A stretch of 5,811 nt of DNA from Flavobacteriales bacterium (GTDB lineage Bacteria > Bacteroidota > Bacteroidia > Flavobacteriales > PHOS-HE28), in contig SSGN01000154.1 of the NCBI GenBank assembly GCA_008016945.1, positions 1 through 5,811 on the forward strand, written 5' to 3'. Position 1 is the first letter of the stretch; each line of letters opens with the position of its first letter. Positions 1 through 5,811 of the stretch are shown here, one piece after another. The notes under the pieces are model-generated. The model saw only the letters and a program-made list of their open reading frames with translations. It was not told the origin of the DNA and ran no database searches. Made by a program: the position numbers and the translations under genes.

Positions 1-696
1 ACGAACACCTCCAGCCTGAAGCTGGAAGATCTGCGCACGGTACTGAAGAATCCGGCGCGTCCGGTCGGCATTCATTTCTTCAACACGGTCTCGAAAATGC
101 CGCTGGTCGAGGTGGTGTCTGCCGAAGGCGGTGATCCGGAAATGGCCCGGAAGGCGGCAGCCTTCGTGCGCCAGATCGATCGCCTGCCACTGCCGGTGAA
201 GAGTGCTCCCGGCTTCCTGGTTAACGCCGTTCTCGGGCCCTACATGCTTGAAGCGATGCGTGCTGTGGATGAAGGCGTGACGCCGGAGACGGTCGACGAG
301 GCAATGCTCGCCTTCGGCATGCCGATGGGACCGATCGAACTGGTCGACATGGTCGGGCTCGACGTTGCCATGGCGGCCGGCAAGGCCCTGGCCGGTTCCG
401 GCGCCGAGCCGCCGAAATGCCTTGTCGAACGCTTCAACGCCGGCAATCTGGGAAAGAAAAGCGGCAAGGGCTTCTACGACCACAGCAGCGGCAAACCGGC
501 CAAGGGCGCCCCCGGAGCTGTGCCGGCGGGGCTCGCGGCGCGCCTCGTCAAGCCCCTGCTGGACAAGACGCAGCGGCTGGTGGATGAGGGTATCGTTGCC
601 GATGCCGACCTGGCTGACGCCGGGGTAATATTCGGCACCGGTTTCGCACCCTTTACCGGCGGCCCCCTCAACTACGTGAAGAACCAGAATGGCTGA
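1..696 (+). CDS. 3-hydroxyacyl-CoA dehydrogenase, C-terminal part (FadJ/FadB-type multifunctional enzyme), 5' truncated by window edge
   Basis: The frame is open from base 1, so the gene starts outside the window; 231 codons remain, ending at TGA 694-696. The product oxidises 3-hydroxyacyl-CoA to 3-ketoacyl-CoA with NAD+ in the cytoplasmic β-oxidation cycle. Visible residues match the known dehydrogenase active site with exact family spacing (visible codon numbers): S4 in TNTSS, H25 in GIHFFN, E37 in MPLVEVV and N75 in GFLVNAV, equivalent to Ser137, His158, Glu170 and Asn208 of the human enzyme. Next come the C-terminal domain (PMGPIELVDMVGLDVA) and KSGKGFYDHSSG. The tail FGTGFAPFTGGPLNYV is typical of FadJ/FadB-like fusions that carry a hydratase at the N-terminus, but that part is not visible, so the architecture is inferred. 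The usual HFFNP reads HFFNT here. The stop overlaps the thioesterase start by 8 nt, which suggests an operon. Confidence 0.9.
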   Translation, partial: TNTSSLKLEDLRTVLKNPARPVGIHFFNTVSKMPLVEVVSAEGGDPEMARKAAAFVRQIDRLPLPVKSAPGFLVNAVLGPYMLEAMRAVDEGVTPETVDEAMLAFGMPMGPIELVDMVGLDVAMAAGKALAGSGAEPPKCLVERFNAGNLGKKSGKGFYDHSSGKPAKGAPGAVPAGLAARLVKPLLDKTQRLVDEGIVADADLADAGVIFGTGFAPFTGGPLNYVKNQNG

Positions 697-1093
697 AAAC
701 CCTGTCCAGCTGCCGCAAGGCCAGCCCGCACTGCGCGTCATGCCGATGCCGGCGGACGTCAATCAGAACGGCGATGTCTTCGGTGGCTGGATCATGGCCC
801 AGGTCGATGTGGCCGGTGCCATCCCCGCCATGCGCCGCGCCCGCGGCCGGGTGGCGACGGTATCGGTCAATTCCTTCCTGTTCAAACAGCCGGTTTCGGT
901 CGGTGATGTCGTCAGTTTCTATGCCGAAATCGTCGAAACCGGCAGAACCTCGATAAAAGTTAACGTCGAGGTTTATGCGCAGCGCAATCCGACGGACCCT
1001 GTGACTGTGAAGGTGACGGAAGCGACGCTGACCTATGTTGCTATTACGCAACAAGGGGTCAAGCGTGAGCTGCCTTCTGCTGATAAATCATAG
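689..1093 (+). CDS. yciA: Acyl-CoA thioesterase, YciA-type hotdog fold
   Basis: This 134-aa protein is close to the size of E. coli YciA. It hydrolyses acyl-CoA to free acid and CoA in the cytoplasm, and beside β-oxidation genes it probably releases CoA from stalled or excess intermediates. The family signature is clear near residues 19-45: PMPADVNQNGDVFGGW followed by AQVDVAGAI. D40 in the latter stretch sits where YciA enzymes have their proposed catalytic aspartate. Further matches are GRVATVSVN near residue 53, FKQPVSVGDVV near residue 65, and the β-strand ending in TEATLTYVAI. The ATG lies inside the end of the upstream gene (ATGGCTGA, 689-696) with no strong ribosome site, so translation is probably coupled to the dehydrogenase. 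The C-terminus is short and polar. The family call is secure; the preferred acyl chain length cannot be read from the sequence. Confidence 0.9.
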   Translation: MAENPVQLPQGQPALRVMPMPADVNQNGDVFGGWIMAQVDVAGAIPAMRRARGRVATVSVNSFLFKQPVSVGDVVSFYAEIVETGRTSIKVNVEVYAQRNPTDPVTVKVTEATLTYVAITQQGVKRELPSADKS

Positions 1094-1120
1094 ATTTCAA
1101 ACGCTGTTTTTTTGTTTAAT
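1091..1120 (+). promoter_or_regulatory. Weak candidate sigma70 promoter for fadL
   Basis: TTTAAT at 1115-1120 matches the -10 consensus in 5 of 6 positions. The only -35-like hexamer at a usable distance is TAGATT (1091-1096, 3 of 6, 18-nt spacer), which overlaps the thioesterase stop codon. If used, the CAAAC-N3-GTTT site would lie between the -35 and -10 elements, a repressing position. Other weak pairs exist, for example CTGTCA at 1122 with AAGAAT at 1144. The start point is therefore uncertain, and read-through from the upstream genes is possible because no terminator separates them. Confidence 0.25.
1098..1110. promoter_or_regulatory. Candidate PsrA/FadP-like operator upstream of fadL
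   Basis: CAAACGCTGTTTT contains the dyad AAAC (1099-1102), a 3-nt centre GCT, and GTTT (1106-1109). It fits the published Pseudomonas PsrA pattern G/CAAAC-N2-4-GTTTG/C except at the last base. The 8-mer TTCAAACG at 1096-1103 recurs exactly at 2625-2632 in the fadB-like promoter. It starts 4 nt after the thioesterase stop and lies 80 nt upstream of the fadL start codon. Binding by a TetR-family fatty-acid regulator is inferred; no such regulator is encoded in the window. Confidence 0.4.
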
Positions 1121-1141
1121 CCTGTCAGTAGCCATCCTGTC
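1119..1141 (+). repeat. Direct repeat ATCCTGTC, two copies 15 nt apart
   Basis: ATCCTGTC occurs at 1119-1126 and 1134-1141, separated by AGTAGCC. It lies in the 96-bp gap upstream of fadL, after the candidate operator and before the ribosome binding site. Tandem 8-mers about one and a half helical turns apart could be half-sites for a regulator, but chance cannot be excluded. Confidence 0.4.
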
Positions 1142-1175
1142 GGAAGAATTTTTTTCTAACGATAACTTTAAGACC

Positions 1176-1181
1176 AAGGAG
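1176..1181 (+). promoter_or_regulatory. Ribosome binding site of fadL
   Basis: AAGGAG lies 8 nt before the ATG at 1190 and decides the start: the alternative in-frame ATG at 1208 would be 26 nt away. Confidence 0.85.
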
Positions 1182-1189
1182 ACCATAGT

Positions 1190-2485
1190 ATGACCAAAGG
1201 TTTGACCATGCGCCTGATCCCGGCGCTCATGATGCTGGGCTTTGCAGGAGCCGCAGGCGCATCGGGTTTCGCGCTGCAGAACCAGAGCGGTTCCGCCAAC
1301 GGCAATGCCTTTGCGGGCGCTGCTGCTGCCGCTGAAGATTCGAGCACGATCTACTTCAACCCGGCCGGCATGACCTACCTGCCGAAGGGGCACACGATTT
1401 CCTTGTCGGGCACAATCCTTAATCGCTCCATCAAGTTCAAGAATGCCGGTACGAATCTGACGGCGCTCAATGGCGCCGGAAATACTGCCGATGGCGGCGA
1501 TGCCGGCGGAACGGCGTTTCTGCCGCATGGCTACTGGTCGTGGTCGGTAGCTCCTGATGTCTGGTTCGGTGTCGGCGTCGGCCCGACGTTTGGTAACAAG
1601 ACGGAGTACGACAAGAACTTCATCGGTCGTAATGCAGGCTACTTTGCTGAAATCGAGCACATCAACATCAACCCGTCGTTCGCTATCAAGGTAAATGACA
1701 TGCTCTCCCTTGGCCTTGGTGTGAATTTCACCCGAGCCCATGTTGCGTTCAAGCAAGGCTTCCCGAATGGCACGGGCAACTATCTGAACGTCGAAAGCGA
1801 TCCGGTTTGGGGCTTTGGTGCCAACGTCGGTGCGATGTTCCAGATCTCGCCGAGCACGCGTCTGGGCGTTTCGTATCGTTCCGGGATTGACTTCGATGTC
1901 GAAGGCAAGCAGAAGATGGGTGCTGCAGTGGCTTTGCCGGCAGGCGCGCTGTTCCGCAACCAGGATGTGACTGCGGACGGCTACGAAACCCCGGCCACTT
2001 TGTCTTTTGCTGTTTCACAAAAACTCAGCGACCGTTGGGAACTGCTCGGGGATCTGACCTGGACGGAGTGGAGCGTGTTTGAGAAGCTCACACTGAAAAC
2101 CAAGAACGCCGGCCTCGTGCCTGCCGGAACCACGATCACCAGTCTTTCCTACAACTTCGAGGACACCTGGCGTATCGGCCTTGGGGCAAATTACCAGTAC
2201 AACAACGCTTGGAAGTTCCGTTTTGGCGTTGCTTACGATCAGTCCCCGGTTGGCAAGACCGCTGATCGCACCATGACCCTGCCCGATTCGGACCGTACAT
2301 GGCTGTCGTTCGGCGGCAAATACAGTTTGTCCAAGCAGGCGTCGGTGGACTTTGGCTATAGCCACATCTTCTTCGATGATGCGAAGGCTGCCCGTGCGGT
2401 GACCGGCACGCCGCAGGTTGTGCGCGGTAACTGGAACAACAATCGCGCGGATATTCTCTCGGTTCAGTACAACCAGACGTTCTGA
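1190..2485 (+). CDS. fadL: FadL/OmpP1/TodX-family outer membrane channel for long-chain fatty acids or hydrophobic compounds
   Basis: The 431-aa precursor is close in size to E. coli FadL (about 446 aa). FadL proteins are 14-stranded outer membrane β-barrels plugged by an N-terminal hatch and carry fatty acids or aromatic hydrocarbons inward. Residues 1-24 form a signal peptide: a positively charged start, the hydrophobic stretch LIPALMMLGFAG, and an A-G-A cleavage motif before S25. The mature N-terminus GFALQNQSGS and the later FNPAGM (residues 56-61) match the FadL hatch signature, including the conserved NPA. ININPSFAIKVNDMLSLGLG is a typical mid-barrel FadL stretch. Alternating polar and aromatic strands continue to the end, and the last residue is F431, the usual barrel-assembly signal. 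A strong AAGGAG site supports this start, and a strong terminator follows. Fatty acids are the likeliest substrate given the β-oxidation neighbours, but TodX-like aromatic transport cannot be excluded from sequence. Confidence 0.92.
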   Translation: MTKGLTMRLIPALMMLGFAGAAGASGFALQNQSGSANGNAFAGAAAAAEDSSTIYFNPAGMTYLPKGHTISLSGTILNRSIKFKNAGTNLTALNGAGNTADGGDAGGTAFLPHGYWSWSVAPDVWFGVGVGPTFGNKTEYDKNFIGRNAGYFAEIEHININPSFAIKVNDMLSLGLGVNFTRAHVAFKQGFPNGTGNYLNVESDPVWGFGANVGAMFQISPSTRLGVSYRSGIDFDVEGKQKMGAAVALPAGALFRNQDVTADGYETPATLSFAVSQKLSDRWELLGDLTWTEWSVFEKLTLKTKNAGLVPAGTTITSLSYNFEDTWRIGLGANYQYNNAWKFRFGVAYDQSPVGKTADRTMTLPDSDRTWLSFGGKYSLSKQASVDFGYSHIFFDDAKAARAVTGTPQVVRGNWNNNRADILSVQYNQTF

Positions 2486-2506
2486 TCGTTCAGACTGGAA
2501 CAATGG

Positions 2507-2535
2507 ACGGCGCCCGAATGGGCGCCGTTTTTTTT
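2507..2535 (+). terminator. Rho-independent terminator after fadL
   Basis: A perfect 9-bp GC-rich stem, ACGGCGCCC (2507-2515) with GGGCGCCGT (2520-2528), closes a GAAT loop and runs into eight T residues (2528-2535). It starts 21 nt after the fadL stop and separates fadL from the fadB-like operon, which has its own promoter. Confidence 0.95.
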
Positions 2536-2578
2536 GCACTCCCTCGGCGCATTTTTAGAAATCCACCTCCAATTTTCT

Positions 2579-2595
2579 GGAAAGTGGGCCTTTCC
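2579..2595. promoter_or_regulatory. Small dyad just upstream of the -35 element
   Basis: GGAAAG (2579-2584) and CTTTCC (2590-2595) are inverted around TGGGC. The dyad ends 2 nt before the -35 hexamer at 2598, a place where activators often bind. Nothing else supports a function, and a 6-bp dyad can arise by chance. Confidence 0.2.
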
Positions 2596-2597
2596 CG

Positions 2598-2625
2598 TTG
2601 ACCTTGATATCCAACAGCATATAAT
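2598..2625 (+). promoter_or_regulatory. Sigma70 promoter of the fadB-like operon
   Basis: The -35 hexamer TTGACC (2598-2603, 5 of 6) is followed after 16 nt by a perfect -10 TATAAT (2620-2625). The predicted transcription start is near 2632, giving a leader of about 70 nt before the TTG start codon. It lies just after the fadL terminator and is by far the best promoter-like sequence in the window. Confidence 0.8.
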
Positions 2626-2641
2626 TCAAACGTTCGTTTAA
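2626..2641. promoter_or_regulatory. Candidate repressor operator on the fadB-like transcription start
   Basis: AAACG (2628-2632), a TT centre and CGTTT (2635-2639) form a perfect 5-bp dyad, with T2626 and A2641 also symmetric beyond one mismatch. Read as CAAAC-N4-GTTT it fits the PsrA-type pattern. It begins directly after the -10 box and covers the predicted start point, a classic position for a repressor released by acyl-CoA. TetR-family control (PsrA or FadP type) is inferred from the motif and the gene content. Confidence 0.6.
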
Positions 2642-2690
2642 TTCGGCGGGGCGTTCAGCAGATCGCCGAGGCGGAACAACCATCCCATAA

Positions 2691-2702
2691 AAGGAGAACA
2701 GC

Positions 2703-2705
<3 letters not shown>
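2691..2705 (+). promoter_or_regulatory. Ribosome binding site and TTG start codon of the fadB-like gene
   Basis: AAGGAG (2691-2696) lies 6 nt before TTG (2703-2705). An in-frame TAA at 2688-2690 rules out any upstream start. The next in-frame ATG is codon 17, inside the GAGVMG nucleotide-binding motif. TTG is therefore the only start that preserves the Rossmann fold. Confidence 0.92.
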
Positions 2706-5090
<2,385 letters not shown>

Positions 5091-5104
5091 GACGAGACGA
5101 GAGC

Positions 5105-5197
5105 GCGGCCACCGACTTCGTTGCTCCTCGCATTCGATGCTCACATACAAAATGTATGCTCCGCTCGAATGCTCCGGGGCGCCTCGCCGGTGACCGC
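5105..5197. repeat. Nested imperfect palindrome (93 nt) between the fadB-like and thiolase genes
   Basis: Three blocks of inverted arms share one centre at 5151. The inner arms are CATACA (5144-5149) and TGTATG (5153-5158) around AAA. The middle arms are GCATTCGA (5130-5137) and TCGAATGC (5165-5172). The outer arms are GCGGnCACCG (5105-5114) and CGGTGnCCGC (5188-5197). The intervening segments do not pair but are equal in length on both sides. TGCTCC also recurs directly at 5122, 5157 and 5170, with TGCTCA at 5138. No T-tract follows, so it is not a Rho-independent terminator. It begins 15 nt after the upstream stop. It could be a dispersed extragenic palindromic repeat, or an RNA hairpin that tunes the relative amounts of the two gene products. 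Confidence 0.65.
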
Positions 5198-5210
5198 TAC
5201 TACGTCTCTT

Positions 5211-5248
5211 CAAACAGATTGGAGAACTGAGAAATGAGCAAACAGATT
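5211..5248 (+). repeat. 10-bp direct repeat CAAACAGATT flanking the thiolase start
   Basis: CAAACAGATT occurs at 5211-5220, just before the GGAG ribosome site, and again at 5239-5248 within codons 2-5 of the thiolase, 28 nt apart. The upstream copy is preceded by TT, giving TTCAAAC, the same half-site seen in the candidate operators at 1096 and 2625, but the GTTT partner is missing. It may be a chance duplication. Confidence 0.35.
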
Positions 5249-5811
5249 CAGGACGCCTACATCGTTGCCGCCACGCGTCTGCCGGTGGCCAAGCGCAAGG
5301 GCATGTTCGGCCACGTCCGCCCGGACGACATGCTGGCGCACGCGATCAAGTCCGTGATGGCGCAGGCGCCGCAGCTTGATCCGGCCCTCGTCGAGGATGT
5401 CATCGTCGGCTGCGCCATGCCGGAAGCGGAGCAGGGCATGAACGTCGCCCGCATCGGCGTGCTGCTGGCCGGCCTGCCGAACAATGTGCCGGGCATCACC
5501 ATCAACCGCTTCTGCTCTTCGGGCGTGCAGGCTGTCGCTGATGCCGCTGCGCGCATCCGCCTCGGCGAAGCCGACGTGATGATCGCCGCCGGTACCGAGA
5601 CCATGTCGCTCTTGAACCAGATCATGGGCAACAAGATCGCCATCAACCCGGCAGTGTTCGAGAAGGACGAGAACTACGCGATCGCCTTCGGCATGGGCCT
5701 CACCGCCGAAAAGGTCGCCGAGAAGTGGAAGGTTTCGCGCGACGACCAGGACGCCTTCGCCGTCGCTTCGCACCAGAAGGCATGCGCGGCCATCCAGGCC
5801 GGTCACTTCAA
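5234..5811 (+). CDS. fadA: Thiolase (acetyl-CoA C-acyltransferase), FadA-like, 3' truncated by window edge
   Basis: The first 192 codons plus 2 nt of a thiolase are present. Thiolases cleave 3-ketoacyl-CoA with CoA, the last step of each β-oxidation turn. The N-terminus DAYIVAATRLPVAKRKG is typical. C94 in NRFCSSG is the acyl-accepting nucleophile, and the 90s region INRFCSSGVQA is a clear family signature. GTETMS (residues 120-125) corresponds to the usual GxESMS stretch, with Thr replacing Ser. MGNKIAINP and FGMGLTAEKVAEKW follow as in FadA-type enzymes. The ATG at 5234 is preceded by GGAG (5221-5224) at 9 nt, and an in-frame TGA at 5228-5230 excludes upstream starts. It lies downstream of the fadB-like gene, so the two products probably form the β-oxidation pair. 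The second catalytic cysteine and the GHP histidine lie beyond the window. A biosynthetic thiolase is less likely given the context. Confidence 0.93.
   Translation, partial: MSKQIQDAYIVAATRLPVAKRKGMFGHVRPDDMLAHAIKSVMAQAPQLDPALVEDVIVGCAMPEAEQGMNVARIGVLLAGLPNNVPGITINRFCSSGVQAVADAAARIRLGEADVMIAAGTETMSLLNQIMGNKIAINPAVFEKDENYAIAFGMGLTAEKVAEKWKVSRDDQDAFAVASHQKACAAIQAGHF

Noticed and set aside
1085..1113. Possible terminator between the thioesterase and fadL (short dyads followed by seven Ts)
   Set aside because: AAATC-ATA-GATTT is only 5 bp and AT-rich, AAAC-GCT-GTTT only 4 bp. Neither would form a stable terminator stem, and the second fits an operator better.
1097..2539. Minus-strand open frames antisense to fadL (about 219, 89 and 174 aa)
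   Set aside because: They oppose a clear signal-peptide-bearing β-barrel gene, have no recognisable motif, and the last one runs through the terminator hairpin.
5130..5172. Rho-independent terminator at the end of the fadB-like gene
   Set aside because: The hairpin has large internal unpaired segments and no T-tract on either the + or the - strand, so it does not fit an intrinsic terminator.
5210..5806. Minus-strand open frames antisense to the thiolase (198 and 129 aa)
   Set aside because: The + strand encodes an unmistakable thiolase with the NRFCSSG nucleophile motif; the reverse frames are compositional shadows.

Overview
The window reads as a chromosomal fatty acid β-oxidation locus from a GC-rich Gram-negative bacterium. 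The best guess is a betaproteobacterium, possibly of the Rhodocyclales. This rests on the FadL-type outer membrane protein, the protein sequence style and the codon bias, not on a marker gene. All supported genes lie on the + strand, and the gene order shows no sign of phage, plasmid or transposase genes.

Layout. (1) Positions 1-696 hold the 3' end of a 3-hydroxyacyl-CoA dehydrogenase, probably a FadJ/FadB-type multifunctional enzyme. (2) It overlaps by 8 nt a YciA-type acyl-CoA thioesterase (689-1093). (3) A 96-bp gap with a possible fatty-acid-responsive operator leads into a FadL-family outer membrane channel (1190-2485), closed by a strong Rho-independent terminator (2507-2535). (4) The next gap (2536-2702) carries a near-consensus sigma70 promoter with a palindrome on its predicted start point. 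(5) This drives a 795-aa bifunctional enzyme in reversed domain order (dehydrogenase first, hydratase second), translated from a TTG start (2703-5090). (6) A 143-bp gap holds a nested, in-register imperfect palindrome of 93 nt. (7) The window ends inside a thiolase gene (5234 onward).

Together the genes cover uptake of long-chain fatty acids or other hydrophobic substrates through the outer membrane (FadL), hydration and oxidation of enoyl-CoA (two non-identical enzymes of probably different architecture), thiolytic cleavage (FadA-like thiolase), and release of CoA from acyl-CoA (thioesterase). No acyl-CoA dehydrogenase, acyl-CoA ligase or regulator gene is visible here; they may lie outside the window.

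The most interesting signals are non-coding. CAAAC-N3/4-GTTT sites of the PsrA type lie upstream of both the fadL gene and the fadB-like operon. The nested palindrome sits between the two subunits of the presumed β-oxidation complex. I saw no evidence of a wholly new system; the coding content is ordinary lipid catabolism.
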